Shown: in pieces, positions 35,874 to 48,873 of the stretch | Layout: every line of letters begins with the position of its first letter | How positions within the stretch are numbered: the first letter of the stretch is position 1 | Assembly (NCBI RefSeq): GCF_024362695.1 | Contig: NC_065420.1 | Coordinates: forward strand, 7,161,920 to 7,225,919 | Origin: Pectinophora gossypiella | Lineage: Eukaryota > Arthropoda > Insecta > Lepidoptera > Gelechiidae | Direction of reading: 5' to 3' | Length of the DNA stretch: 64,000 nucleotides | The notes under the pieces: generated by a model | What the model was told of the DNA's origin: nothing | The model's database searches: none | Seen by the model: only the letters and a program-made list of their open reading frames with translations | Translations under genes and position numbers: made by a program

Positions 35874-36021
35874 TGCCTGCTGATAGAGGTGTTTCTGATT
35901 ATGTACCATCTCATATTATTATGTCTCATCTATATACTTATATAAATACTTTCTTTAACAGAGATGGTACATAATAATATTTGTGACCTCCTAATAAGTG
36001 TGAAACACCTGTGTCAGCAGG
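35874..36021. repeat. short foldback MITE
   Basis: Imperfect inverted arms: CCTGCTGATAGAGGTGTTTC and GATTATGTACCATCTC, paired with GAGATGGTACATAAT and GAAACACCTGTGTCAGCAGG. About 148 bp. Confidence 0.65.
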
Positions 36022-36129
36022 TCACGCTCCTCCATATCCTCCTCCATTAGTACTTATTGGTACCAAAAAGTCTGAAGTATACATCGTATTATATTATGTA
36101 AGTGAACAATAAAGAAAATTATAAAAACA

Positions 36130-36170
36130 AAGATGTTTGTGTGTGTGTGTGTGTGTGTATGTGTGTGGGA
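36130..36170. repeat. (GT)n microsatellite
   Basis: About 36 bp of GT repeats with one TAT interruption. Confidence 0.9.
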
Positions 36171-38668
36171 TAGGTATTATTCCAAGTACTCGAAAACCCT
36201 TTCGATTTGCTTATAATCTAATAATTTGACCCATCCAGTAATCTTTTTCCTACATTCGAATTGAGATAAGAAGTACTTAGATTTCTAGTTTTTCATTGAG
36301 TTGGTTATATAAGTATGCAGATTGTAAACTGATAAGACATTTTTACCTAATAATTTAGGTATTCAACGTCCAATTAACCAACACGTTCCCTTTATTATTA
36401 CCCATATGTAAACTGATAAATATGCGCAGAACATCCCCTAAGGAGTCCAAATTCAGACCACGTTAATACTGTTTGTATAGATGGTACAGAAAACAGGTAA
36501 GTAAATGTAAAAAAATCCATTAGAGCTACGTTTGAATGCTTTAACCACGAAGGACGGCAAGAAAGAGATAATATTTGACTTTCTTTGTATAGATTTCTTC
36601 TGAGAGACCCCTGAAATGTCTCCAGGGCATGAGACCATTAAGGGATAAAGTAATGTATGGAAGTTCAATCAAACGATTTCCTCTTCCATACAGCTGCAGC
36701 TGCCCTTAAATGCAAAATAAATATTTTTTAAAGAAAAAAATATTACAGGTGGATTGCAATCGTTTTGCAGTTACAGCAACTGCCTCCTAAATGCATCTTT
36801 CTAACTGACTTGTTCAAATGCAGTTCGTTTGTAAAAGTCCTAAGGTATATCCAATTCTCACCAGGCAATGTAGCACTCGTAAGCATTTTATCCCCTGTCC
36901 CGATGCGGACGCCTCAATTGACGCACATATTCATACAACAAATTACTATTATTTTTTTTTTAATTTAGATAAGTACATGAGAGAATGCACGTCCGGAAAA
37001 CGATTTACAAAATTACTAGGTGGCGCGGGCATACGAAGTATTGAAGTAAGTAGCTAAAATCCGCTTAATATTTCGAAAGACGAAGCCGATTCAGATTGGA
37101 GCAAATCGAACATCGATTTGATTCTGTCGTACCGCGTAAGCAGCCAAGATGGCGATCCCCGATTTGTGACGTCACATAAAGTTCGGCAAGCCGATTGAAC
37201 GAATGATTTCAGTGGTTTTGACACTTCATCGGTACCGACTAAGAAATCGAAGTTCGGCATCCAGGTTCTCAGGTAGGATTGCTATAGAAACAATAACGCT
37301 TATAACAAAACACTTAGCAGCAATATCGGTTACGCCATAGAGGAAAATAATATACTTACTTAAGTTACGCTTACCGCTCTCTTTTCCCTGTCTACTGTTA
37401 AACGTGTCTGTAAAATGCTTCAAGTTTTCCTCTATAAGGACTCACTCAGTTGCGGAGTCACGTCTTCCACCCAATTGACATTTAAGACCATTTCCAACAA
37501 GAACTTTATACGAAACAGATTGTTTCCGCAAAAGCCATTTTTCCTTACTTCATAACATTTCTGAATAAGAAATAATAGTTTCATTTAAATAATAGCCACA
37601 CGCTTTGTTACGATACTATTATTGAAATTATTCTCTTTCGAAAGCTTAAGGCTAGAAACTTTTGAGAAGAATTTGGGTAGTAAATAGACATAGTATTGTT
37701 TTAAGGAAAACTATAACTAATAATAATAGTAATATTTTCTTTCAAACTTAAGTATTTTAATAAACTTTTTCAGCATTCATTTGGGGAAAATAAAATTGTC
37801 TAAGGAAATAAAGAAATTCGTTCTTTAAAATTTTAAAGGATAATAAAAAAAAAATACACAAAAATATAATAATGAAATATTATGTTTATTCATGTTTATT
37901 TAATTAAATTTATTACATTTATATATACTTAATGACTTAGTTAAGTACTCGTATTTTTCTATAAACAAACAAATCTCTCGAGCCCACATATTGTGATTTC
38001 CGGTGCACCGTAAATAAATTTCCCTATAATCTTCCCTATATCTTAATAATGGGTTTCGATTATAGCTAATACCCACGAGGACAGAAGTTGGCAGGAGATA
38101 ATTCGATACGTCGAAACTCAATATATGAAAGCCCCACAGTAATATTTCCATATAAACTCTTCTAAAGAAAAAATATTTTTATTTTACTTATTGCGAAAAG
38201 GCAAGCATCACTAATATAAATAAGTACATATTCTGATCATCGTATATCTATTTCTGGAAGAATAGTTCCGTTACTAACTGACCATTATAATTGATTGTTG
38301 AGGTTATTATATCCTTTCATATAAACAATCGACAGTCAATGTGCTGGTAACCTCATCGTCACATCCGTCTTTTCACTTCAACACCCAATGTGGCTGCAAG
38401 TTGTCTTCTGGTGACATGTGGCTCGATCACCCCTTATCTGTAGATAACGGGTGTATGTCTTTAAATTACAACAATTCATGTTATTCTTCTGTTTTCTAGT
38501 CTGTTATCAGAATCGTTTCAGTCACAGCCAGAACACTTCATACAAAAATTCTCGTTCTTATGCCTGTGCCGTGTGCCTCCGTATCCAGTGCGTGCACGCG
38601 AGACAGACAGACTGTGTGCGCTCCCTTAATCCTTATCAACATACGGCTTAAATAGACTAAAGTGGATG

Positions 38669-39033
38669 GGTGATGTGTAAATCAAGCTCGATCATTCAGA
38701 CCATGATTTTGAGTTAATATCATGTAAATCTAAGATCAATCAATCAATCTAAGATACAGGTAAACCTAGTTTAGGAGGCAGAGTGTATCTTTTGTAATGT
38801 CAAAATGTCTAGTATTATGTAAGAAATTCTGTAACTTGTAATTTTTGGTCAAATAAACATTTTATTATTGTATTATTATTATTATTATAATATGTGGCAT
38901 TTTCCGTCTCAAAATTCATGTTTCTATTCGTGTTTTTTTTAATTCTTTTTTTTATATCCACTTGTGATATCAGCTCAGAATCATGGTCAAAATCATCGTT
39001 CAAAGTTTTCGTTACGATGTCAATAACGTCCTG
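38669..39033. mobile_element. MITE family C copy with inserted retroposon tail
   Basis: The arms carry GATCATTCAGACCATGATTT and AGCTCAGAATCATGG. The middle (about 38740-38890) is a 3' tail with (ATT)n ending in TTATTATTATTATAAT. Confidence 0.6.
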
Positions 39034-39481
39034 TATATTAGGACTAAGAAAAGGTCCGAAGTAAATAACGCATTATAATTAATATATAATTACAGAAGAC
39101 AAGTGGGCGACACGGTTTCCAATTAATCTTAATTAATTTTATGAACAAAAGTTTGCCCTTGAATATTTTACACAAAGTAAATTACGAAGACGGAACAAGA
39201 AACGCAAACCAAGAAGCTCCTAATAACATTAACAATACCTGTTATGCTTACAGCGTTTCGTTTCAAATCCATTATGTCGTTGATGTAGTACCACCCATTT
39301 TTCGTCTCAAAAGTAAGTAAGCTTAAGATTTATAACTTACTATTTTTAAACACGTATTTGCCAGGGAGGCAGACACTGAGGCTGTTTCGGGCTCCACAGA
39401 AAAGACCCACAGTCACAAGTCATACCAGAACACAATTTTCAACCTTGAAATTGGAACTAATATATATATAATATATAAGTA

Positions 39482-39709
39482 GGCTGTTAGTGACATCATA
39501 AAGAATACTGAGGGGGATGATTCAGACCATGATTCTAAGTTGATATCAAGTGGAATTTTACGTCACAAAATTCATGTTATTTCTTGTTTTTTTTTTTTTA
39601 TTATTTTCAATTTTATACTTTTGCGATGGAAAATTTCATATTAACTCGGAATAATAAGCTGAATTATTCCCCATAGTATTCGTTATGATGTCATTTACAC
39701 TTACACCCC
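39482..39709. mobile_element. MITE family C, copy 6
   Basis: It starts GGCTGTTAGTGACATCATAA and ends TTACACTTACACCCC, with internal TTGATATCAAGTGGAATTTT and a poly(T) stretch. The right arm has decayed. Confidence 0.7.
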
Positions 39710-40164
39710 ATATAAGTACTACTAATATTACCTAGGTACTTACTTACTATAATTACCTACCCTACTAGTTCGTACCTATTCTAACAAGCGTAACGTCATG
39801 ATTAGCTTAGCTCAGGAATTAGATTTGTGCTGAATCTAAGCTTATATAACCAGCTTTGTCGGTATTGAATCTGCAGTGATACATGATTGTAGTACAGCGT
39901 ATAGCCCTTCATTCGATTTGATTATATTTGGGAATCTTAGATTATTATCGCGTCGTGATTATTATGTCCTCTGCAAACGGTTTTCAAAAACTTACGTAAG
40001 ATAGCTAACCCTAAACGTATATTATACCTAAGTAATGTAAATAATAATATAATAGCATTTTACCCACAAAAGCAGTAAGTATACCAAAGTAGGTATATGT
40101 CCATAAGATGTCCTTTATTGGAACGCATAATATTATCCTTTATTAATATCCCCTTTCCGATGAG

Positions 40165-40345
40165 ATGATTCCGTGCTTCGGAGGGCACGTTAAGCCGTTG
40201 GTCCCGGCTATTAGCCGTAAAAACACCCCCACCAACACGCATTGGAGCAGCGTGGTGGAGTATGCTCCATACCCCCTCCGGTTGATTGAGGGGAGGCCTG
40301 TGCCCAGCAGTGGGACGTATATAGGCTGTTTATGTATGTTATGTT
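40165..40345 (+). repeat. SINE 3' fragment
   Basis: GATTCCGTGCTTCGGAGGGC, GTTAAGCCGTTGGTCCCGGC and CCCAGCAGTGGGACGTATAT place it in the same group as the 43499 copy. The head is absent. Confidence 0.7.
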
Positions 40346-41095
40346 AATATCCCCTTTATTAATATTATTGTTTATTAATATCCCTGGTACCCCGATACTC
40401 CGGGAGTTGCACCAATGAGTTATTAATTTATCTCAAGTGCAGTTTTCACTAACACAATCTTACCACCTATCACGTTGGTCTAACAGAAAGCTCGGTGAGG
40501 TGGAGGTACTTAGTTCATCTTGCCAATTGCGATGGATGTACTTCCGAATACTTACCCCAATTGGGGTAATCATACTCTTTTGTTATGATAAGTACTACAA
40601 TATCTTGAATCGGTGCGCAATGTATGAGATTTGGCTTCGTCGGTACCTATTTATACGTACTTGCCACGTAGATTCAGCCAATTGAGCCGTAGCAAACTGA
40701 CATGGACATTATTGGACATAATATACGCCGGGACAATGGCCATCGATCAATTGCGTCGAGTGTCACTCGGTGATCAACGGATGCTACGCCCGTGCCCGTG
40801 AGACACGCGCCGGCATGTGTTGCATCATATTAGCAGTCGTTTTGTTAATCTTGTATGGCTTATTTATGTACAATTTGCTTTTATAGAAGAGCGGAGTCTC
40901 CTGGCACAGGCACTACGCTTAAAAGGAGACTCCAATCACCTTTATTACTGTAAATAGTTTCTAAGTAATAACGTATTTTGTATTTTTTTTGTAAAGTATT
41001 TTTGTGTGGTAACAGATTGCGCCGGCCCAGTAGCTAATGCCATTTGCGGCAAATCTACAATAAGTCACGTCAAAAAAATGGGATTGTGTGTGAGG

Positions 41096-41310
41096 TCAGT
41101 CTACGTGGTTTAGTGGTTATAGCGTTAAGTTCACGATCTGAATGTCCGGGTTCGATTCCCAGGGACATTGTCGAAATTACTTTGTGAGACTTGTCCTTTG
41201 TTTGGTAAAGTCTTTACAGGCTTGAATGAACTGATTGTCTGAAAAAATAAGATGATTACGTGCTTCGGAGGGCACGTTCAGCCGTTGCTCCCGGCTATTA
41301 GCCAAGATAC
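41096..41310 (+). repeat. tRNA-derived SINE, diverged copy
   Basis: Head CTACGTGGTTTAGTGGTTAT with B box GGTTCGATTCC near 41149, body GACTTGTCCTTTGTTTGGTA and GGGCACGTTCAGCCGTTG. Truncated at 41310. Confidence 0.75.
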
Positions 41311-41821
41311 AATAATTTTATTCTCTAGCTAACAGAGCCACAAAGCAGGTGCTTAGTAGAATAGGTAACTACCTATTTACGGTTTTTAATAACGAACTCT
41401 ACCTTTATTTACAATAAGCCTCAAACTGAAAGCTTTAATAATTATCAGAAGCGGAATTCCTACATTTCAAAGTCACGGCTTAAATATTGCCAACACTATT
41501 ATTCTAAAACTACGTAAATACCAATTAAACAAAGCAGATAGGTGGGTACCTGGTACAAAGTGAAATTGTGTACTTATCCAATTATTGCTACAAACTTTGT
41601 ACTTAGCAACATAAAGAAAGGTTACGTACGAGTATATAAGTATGCAATTTTCAGTATAGACGATTTGAAGCCAAAGGAATTTAATCATTCTCAAATGTCA
41701 CAGCTGTTATGTTACCTACGTCTACTACGTGCATGGTTTGGAACGAAGATATAAACTATTTAATATGCTGCATACTCCCAATACTCCCCTTTGCCTTAAA
41801 GAGTTTTGATTTGAGGACGGA

Positions 41822-41852
41822 AGTGCACGAACGGCAACCCCGTTCGTGCACT
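41822..41852. repeat. perfect 13-bp hairpin
   Basis: Arms AGTGCACGAACGG (41822-41834) and the inverse at 41840-41852, with a 5-nt loop. Confidence 0.85.
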
Positions 41853-42023
41853 GCGATGCTTTTTTTATTGCAGCAAGTCTTTTACTGTACAAGCTATGCG
41901 CTTATGGAATTCCTTACCCTCTTCCACCAGTGTTGCTAACTCTGTTCAGAGCTTCAAAATCCTGCTGCGAGCTCATTATTATGACCCTCAATGTGGTTAT
42001 TCTTAGTGTATTTACTCCTCCTA

Positions 42024-42352
42024 ACGACCTCCGTGGTCCAGTGGTTGAACGTTGGGCTCACGATCCGGAGGTCCCGGGTTCGATTCCCGGTGGAGACATT
42101 TCACAAAAATTACTTTGTGGACTCTAGTCTGGTTAGGATATAACTGGCTGATCACCAGATTGTCCGAAAGTAAGATGATCCGTGCTTCGTAAGGCACGTT
42201 AAGCCGTTGGTCCCGGTTACTACTTACTGATGTACTTAAGTCAGTAGTCATCACATGAGCCATGTCAGGAGCCTTTGAGTCAATAGTAACCCTGACACCA
42301 AGGTTGATGGGGTTGGTAATCCACCTTACAACCCACACGATAGAAGAAGAGA
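42024..42352 (+). repeat. tRNA-derived SINE family A, full copy
   Basis: Intact head with A box TGGTCCAGTGG and B box GGTTCGATTCC (42077), the full body and the tail TAGAAGAAGAGAC. Confidence 0.85.
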
Positions 42353-43498
42353 CTAAACTACCGGCTCCTTACTTTTTGATCTTTTATCTTACTCCCAGTA
42401 CGTGGGTATAACTATGCTCTATATTATTCAGCTACGGGATAACGTTACCTATAAGTAGTTCATTAATTAGACAATCAGCTGACACAACAATGGAACAATA
42501 GGCTGGGATATCAACCTAGTGAATTTATTAGACGGCGCACTAGTTTGATTGATTACCTACGTACCGTACCTACTACCATACTGTGTTTACCCTACCACCT
42601 ACGTATCTTGGGAAATAATTGAACTATCAATAGATACGTAAACCCGATAGCAATAAGGCCGCCATTTGCCATGTACTTAGTTGAGAGTCTTTTGTTGTTA
42701 TTTCCTTTTATTTTGGTTCAATAAGGTATATTTGTAAGTTTTTGTAGTATATCTACTAATATAATTAAAGAATAAATTTAGAATTGAGAAAAACAAAAGG
42801 TCTTAAATACTATAACGACCGGCGAATCTATATACAACGCATGCAGCAGATATTTCTTTCCCTGATGAAACATTTGTATCTATCTATAATCTAGGTTACC
42901 TACCCAGTGTATTTTTCGTCTACCCAACGTTGCAAAAATAAGAGCCCCAGTAGACCTGGGGCCAACTGTTTTGTTTTACTCGATAATTTTGAGTGTTTTC
43001 CAATATTTCCTGTTTGACATTAAGCCCTGTGGGTACGGTTGAGTGCTTTGCCTTTGGTTTCGATAAAAAAATATCAGTTATATAATGAGGGGGAAAGTGT
43101 GCCTAGGGCGCTCGGGAAAAAATTACTAACTTATAAAACAACGCGCTTAACGGCCAGAGCGATGTGGTCTGAAGAGGCAGTGCTTGCATTGAGAATATAA
43201 AGTACCTATAGGTAGTATTTTCTTACTGACTAGGTAGTCTTTTCTTCTACAATTCTGTAAGTTGTAATACTTCCCTTCCCTTCACTTACATACATTATTA
43301 AAATTAAACGGAACGTTCACACTAATTATTCATTCATTAATTTATACATTTAATGTTACGAAAGATTGTTACAAACATTATTAATTTGACTCGAGCTGCT
43401 CCATCTGTTCTTGTGTAAGTAGGTAAATGATACAGTATCTAAGGCGTCTATTTTAGTTTTAGAGTCGTTATAAAGTAATTTTTAGTTTTAGAGTTGAG

Positions 43499-43800
43499 GA
43501 GCTCGGTGGCGCAGCGATAAATGCGCTCGGTCTGCGATTGTTGAAGTTAAGCGACTTTCGCAAAGGCCGGTCTTAGGATGGGTGACCACAAAAAAAAAAG
43601 TTTTCATCTCGAGCTCCTCCGTGCTTCGGAAGGCACGTTAAGCCGTTGGTCCCGGCTGCATTAGCAGCCGTTAATAACCACCAATCCGCACTGGGCCCGC
43701 GTGGTGGTTTAAGGCCCGATCTCCCTATCCATCCATAGGGAAGGCCCGTGCCCCAGCAGTGGGGACGTTAATGAGCTGATGATGATGATGATGAAACCCC
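43499..43800 (+). repeat. composite SINE with 5S-rRNA-like segment
   Basis: The head GAGCTCGGTGGCGCAGCGAT is followed by GTTGAAGTTAAGCGACTTTC and GGTCTTAGGATGGGTGACC, which resemble the internal promoter region of 5S rRNA (GTTAAGC...GGATGGGTGACC). The body and tail (CCCCAGCAGTGGGGACGTTA, (GAT)n) are those of the SINE at 40165. Pol III-type retroposon, not a 5S gene. Confidence 0.7.
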
Positions 43801-43848
43801 AAGAGTGTTTGTCTCGACACCATGCCCACAACGTACTTATTAACGTTA

Positions 43849-43893
43849 CGGGCGGGCCCTTTCATTGTGATATACAATGAAAGGGCCTGCCCG
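43849..43893. repeat. 20-bp hairpin, one mismatch
   Basis: Arms CGGGCGGGCCCTTTCATTGT and its inverse (one mismatch) around GATAT. GC-rich against an AT-rich background. Confidence 0.85.
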
Positions 43894-44104
43894 ATAATTA
43901 AATCTTCGGCTAAGAAATAAATCAGCGAAACCCGCAGAGCGCAAAAAGCTCACTTCTTTACACGCTCGTGTGAGCAGTTACGAAATGCTGTGAATTAAAA
44001 CGACACCGAGAAACTATCTCATAATAGGTTTTCTCCCTAGTTACTAGTCGTTATAGAGTCACAAGTTCACAAGGAATCGTCAGATTTGTGCGAGTTTTCT
44101 AAAT

Positions 44105-44190
44105 ATTATTTTAAGTGTGTGTATGTGTGTTGTGTGTGCGTGTATGTGTGGGAGAGGGTGTGTGTGTGTGCGTGTGCGTTTTGTTTGTCC
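44105..44190. repeat. (GT)n-type microsatellite
   Basis: Interrupted GT/TGTG repeats. Confidence 0.9.
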
Positions 44191-44404
44191 ATAGGTGTGA
44201 GTTCGTATTGTCTATTTACGCATATACATGAGAGTTTGCAAGGGGATGTACAGAATTGTAAATTAATAGATTAGTAAATACCAGAAAAATAGCCCTACGT
44301 AAGTATAGGTAGTAGGTACTACTGGTTGTACACACAATCTCGGTTCTCTGTTTTTCTGTCAACATTCTCGGCGTTCATACCGCGGTCAGATCTAGGTTGT
44401 TTTA

Positions 44405-44540
44405 AAGAAAGGCCTGGCCAAGAGCACACTAAACCGGCGAGCATGAAGTCTTTGGTGAGTGGCAGAAGCGAAGTGGTGTGTTAGGATCGTAGCAAATAAA
44501 ATTCCGGGATCTCTACCCAACGGGAAATAGGCGTAATCTT
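44405..44540 (+). pseudogene. LINE C-terminus remnant
   Basis: Decayed reading CMKSLV...GRSEVVC, then WNSGISTQREIG-like text, corresponds to the end of the fragment at 3580-3885. Multiple stops. Confidence 0.4.
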
Positions 44541-44706
44541 ATATATGTATATTTTATGTATTCTGGAACGGGTCAATGGAGTACTTGACTGGGTCATAGA
44601 TAAATTTAAATTGCTATTCTAGAAATAGAAGCAAATGTACGATGACCAAAAATAAATATTTTTTTATTTATGAATTAAGTGACAATGAATACCCATTCAT
44701 CATTCA

Positions 44707-44766
44707 GACGTCGTCAATAGAAGCGGTCAAATGTACCCACATTTGACCGCTTCTATTGACGACGTC
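44707..44766. repeat. perfect 28-bp hairpin with 4-nt loop
   Basis: Arms 44707-44734 and 44739-44766 are exact inverses around ACCC, starting GACGTCGTCAATAGAAGCGG. No mismatches seen. Confidence 0.95.
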
Positions 44767-46627
44767 CCAGGACAGTATTTCCATACAAACTCTAAAAAAA
44801 AAATTCGTTTTGATGTTCGTGAAAAGTATCCCATATGACTAGGTTGTCAAGTAACCTATTGTTGCCTTTTTCCTGCCTACTTACTACAAACGATAATGAT
44901 AGGTAAACCTATTCCTGCCTAAGCTCGAATGTTAAGATAAGTACTATTTAAAACGAACTGCTACTAGTCGTAGTACGATAAGGTGCAAAAGTCCAATCAG
45001 TTTCTTGCAAAGTAATATGGTTGCACTTAAGACCTCCTGGTTACATATCGTTTCTGTAATAGACCAAAAACACTAAGTACGTTGGGCTCAGTGACTGCAT
45101 TTTTCCTCTGATTGTACGAACTACTATAGATATACTATAGATACGGACCTGTTCAACCACCCTACTTGCGTCAGGCAAGACCTTGAATATTGAATTCCAA
45201 ATGGGATAACTAGCTCGTTAAAATAATGTGTTTCCTGCCCCTCGCACTGTTTTTGATCGTTGGCCTAGATTTAATTTGCTGGAGCAATGTGTTCACTTGG
45301 TAAATTGTTCATATATTATATTAGTTATAATGAGTCAAGTTAGGTACTTATATTGACTGGTGCTACCCTGTTTTCATTGATGGGTGCTGGAAAGTTTAGA
45401 GAGAAATGGACAATGGCCCACCTTCCGTCCATTAAACAAATATTATTCCCGCTCAAGCTTTAAAGCTGTTGTTATTCAAAAAGTTACGAAACGTTTAGTT
45501 AGTATCATCAAGCAACAAAGTAGCATTTCGAGGTCGAGAAATAAAATTTTAAAAAGTTTGGTCTGGTCGCCTGGCAGAAATTGTTGTAGAGGAATAAGGC
45601 CACCAATTGTACTTACGCATATATATCACATACTAGAATTATTGACTCCAAAGCGACTCCTTTTTTGAATAATCTCGGGTGAAACCTTGACTATTCCAGT
45701 AAAGAATGACAAGGACGCTGCTATGCGCCAAAACAGGATGCAGTTAGTGTATGTGTTAAGAGAAACAGAGAAAGGAGAATTTTACTATGACGTTCGAAAC
45801 TCTATGGTTGCCGAGTTTGTTTATGTGCTGTGACATTGTCAATCCATCAAAAATGTCTTTCCTCAAAAATATCTCTGTGGAAATTGGCCCGGGAAAATCA
45901 GTAATTTATTTTGTGACTGCAACAACACGTATTGAATAATAATGAATAAACAGGATAACCGCCAAATGACACGCTTTAGTTACCAATAATAGATTTATTT
46001 TAAATTCATGGCAAATAACACAGACATCATTGTGCCGTTACGTATAATGTACTAATTTAAAAGTAAAAGCCAGAATGTTTGTTAAATAACTTATTATAAA
46101 TTACATCATAACTGGATTGAAAATGTAGATTTTCTGCAATGCTTTTACAGCTTTGTATTAGACACATTAATCACCAACATCATAGCTTAACAGTATATCA
46201 TCAAAGGATTGGATTCTCTTTCCTTGACTGCAAATACATATGTTACGAAGTACAAAACAGGTTTGATTACAAAATCGTTCATTGTTTTGTGAAGGAGGGT
46301 TTATTATATAATATTTAATATTATTTGTTATAGGACTATGTCCCTAAAAGACAAAAAGAGAGGAGAGATTAAGTAATGATAATAAGAAAATAGAAGGAAA
46401 ACTTACATTAATGTGTCCAATTTAAAGCTGATTTTAAGAAAATTAAAAACTTTCTACCATAGTTATATTTCACATTATACGAAACGGCAATATAGCCAGT
46501 CTTCAGATTACATTAAAACGAATTGACTTACGTATCGTAACTATTATTTACAAGTAGTCTAACACTGGTTGCCTTACAGTTAACATCAACATCCATTAGG
46601 TTCAGATCGACTTCCTTGTGAAACGGT

Positions 46628-46791
46628 TTGCGTATAAAGGGGATAACATTTTAAGGTAGAAGCGTAAAAAAAATTACTATGTATAGAACGGACACTCACA
46701 GTTATTTCATTGTGCATATTTAATTAATAAATATAAGTATAGCATGTTTGTGCATTTATTAAAATAAAATTCACCCCTTTATACGCAATTT
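46628..46791. repeat. short MITE
   Basis: Imperfect inverted ends TTGCGTATAAAGGGG (46628) and its inverse at 46777-46791, about 164 bp, AT-rich. Confidence 0.55.
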
Positions 46792-48632
46792 GCTACTTAT
46801 ACTTGATTTGAGACTAAGTAAATAACATTTTCTGGTGCCTACAATAAATTAATCTATTTGAAATGTATGAGTAAATATATCAAGTTTGTAAACTAAAAAA
46901 GTAAAAGAAAATTTAAACAAAATTTTGTCTGCAAATCAAGTCAGTAAATTCTTCTACTTTTTGTTTAAAAAATCAAAATAAAGTTGAACATTCATAATTT
47001 TGATCATCATTATTATTTCTCATTTTTACGTCATTCAACCTAAACCTACACCGTACATACCTACCTACATACTTATTTCCTCCAGTATTATTTACAATTC
47101 ATTCGCTATAAAATTCCCACCATTTCATAAACATTATTCAATTCATTCCATCAATTTAATAAAATGCCTATCAGCAATACATAATTTTGTAATAACTTTT
47201 TAACCCTTTAACAATCTCTTATTGGAATTTTATAAGAAATTCATCTAATATGATATTAAGTCTAGTAATGGTCGATTGTTTCAAAAATCGAATGACTCCG
47301 TACATTGTATCCGAAAAATCATTCGTCATTCGACTGAAAGATAATCATTTGAATGATAGTTCCTTATTTGAATGTTTTGTGCAACGTGACATTACCTCCT
47401 TTGTTTTGGTTTTATTTAAATAATGCATATACATTTTGCGTTTTTGGTCTTAATAAAATACTTATTTACTTATGTTTTTCAAAGTAGGTATTCATGTTAA
47501 AAAAGTGTGAATAGCGTAAAATAATATTATAAAAAGAATTGCATCATTCAAAATGTTTAGTTTTCATTCCAATTCGAATGGCGCTTTCATACGATCGAAT
47601 AATTCAAATAATCGGTCATTCGAATGATCATTCGAATTAATCATTCATATTCGCCCATCTAAAATTCGCTTTCCGATGTTCATACAACTACATAATATTA
47701 TTAATAGCTACCAATTCGTACCAACGTAGGTATTTATATCTCAAAAAATCTCAAAAGAATAATTATAATAACTGTACGTAAGCTCTGTACTCTGGTTTCG
47801 TTGTCAATATTGTCTACGCAATGAAACACTTGTAATAATTAACAGGAAAAATAAGGCCCGATCTCATCTTTAGCACCGATTTACATCTCCTCAGTCTGTT
47901 CGATCACATACCAATTATCATCACCACAAACAAAGCCAATCTCATGTACTTTTTTATACAAATCGTTTAATAATATCTACGTGAACAACGATTATACACA
48001 TTTTCGTGATTACAGTTACAAATAATTATATTGATCATTCCCATAATCTAAAGTTGTCACAACAGTGATTGCTAAACTTATTTGTATAAGTAAAATTAAA
48101 AATATAATTAATTGATCTTACAATAAATTGTTCTCAAGCAATCATTTTAATATCATCTTTGGTTTGTTTGACAATGCGTGTACATATTTTGACTTGACAC
48201 ATGTCTACAGGGGCGCTTTACACCTTGTGATATTTCAGACATTCAGATGAGCTGTACACTGTTTGAGCGAGATTTAGTTCAACTTTACTAAAACTTTACG
48301 TAAAAACCTTTAGAAAATATTCCGATTACGATAGATAAAAAATATCCGTACATCCGGAAGCATAATACATTTTAACTACCGATATCATATTTACAAAGCG
48401 AAAGTGAATTTCTGTACCAAAAGATATAAAGCGGCTTATAGGAGGGTATCGTTTAAAAATTCGTTGTCTAGTATTTTCATCTATTTCATTTTTCTATTCT
48501 CATTATACTTAGACTAGTCAAAAATGGATGTGACATTCCGATATAAAAGGAACCACATTTTTAGCGTTTACGATATTTAATTTTTTTAGGGAGCTACGTA
48601 TGGAACTTGAGTAGATAGTAATCTAACTCAAA

Positions 48633-48675
48633 ACGACTTTTGAGTTTCACCTTTAGTTAGAAACTCAAAAGTCGT
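48633..48675. repeat. perfect 15-bp hairpin
   Basis: Arms ACGACTTTTGAGTTT (48633-48647) and the inverse 48661-48675, with a smaller CTAACT/AGTTAG pair around them. Confidence 0.8.
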
Positions 48676-48867
48676 AAAGCTAACGACAAAACAGTGGCTC
48701 TTATAACAGAGCGTCACAAGTACTGAACGAACTGGGCGTACTGAAAATTACATGGGCACTAGTACCTATTTACTTAAAACGCTTTTATTTTGCCTACTCT
48801 ACAATTGACTTTACACACATATATAAAAAGTAATTATATAGATGAACAAGTAATGTTCGGCAAGCAT

Positions 48868-48873
48868 TTTATT
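48868..48873 (-). promoter_or_regulatory. candidate polyadenylation signal for the JAK gene
   Basis: AATAAA on the minus strand about 740 nt past the stop codon. Other AATAAA motifs occur in this AT-rich DNA, so this is only a candidate for the 3' end. Confidence 0.25.

Larger units (their letters stand above)
28790..38660. other. non-coding DNA with scattered repeats
   Basis: Outside the listed SINE, LINE and MITE pieces no gene is recognised. 31670-31700 has a small GCGTAGCAG/CTGCTACGC hairpin, and 33980-34020 has repeated GGAGCGA-type sequence. Confidence 0.55.

Noticed and set aside
37054..37423. Two overlapping minus-strand ORFs of 65-68 residues
   Set aside because: No recognisable domain or splice linkage; composition is not clearly coding.
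45384..45668. 94-residue plus-strand ORF
   Set aside because: No family motifs, and isolated in AT-rich DNA. Not supported as a gene.
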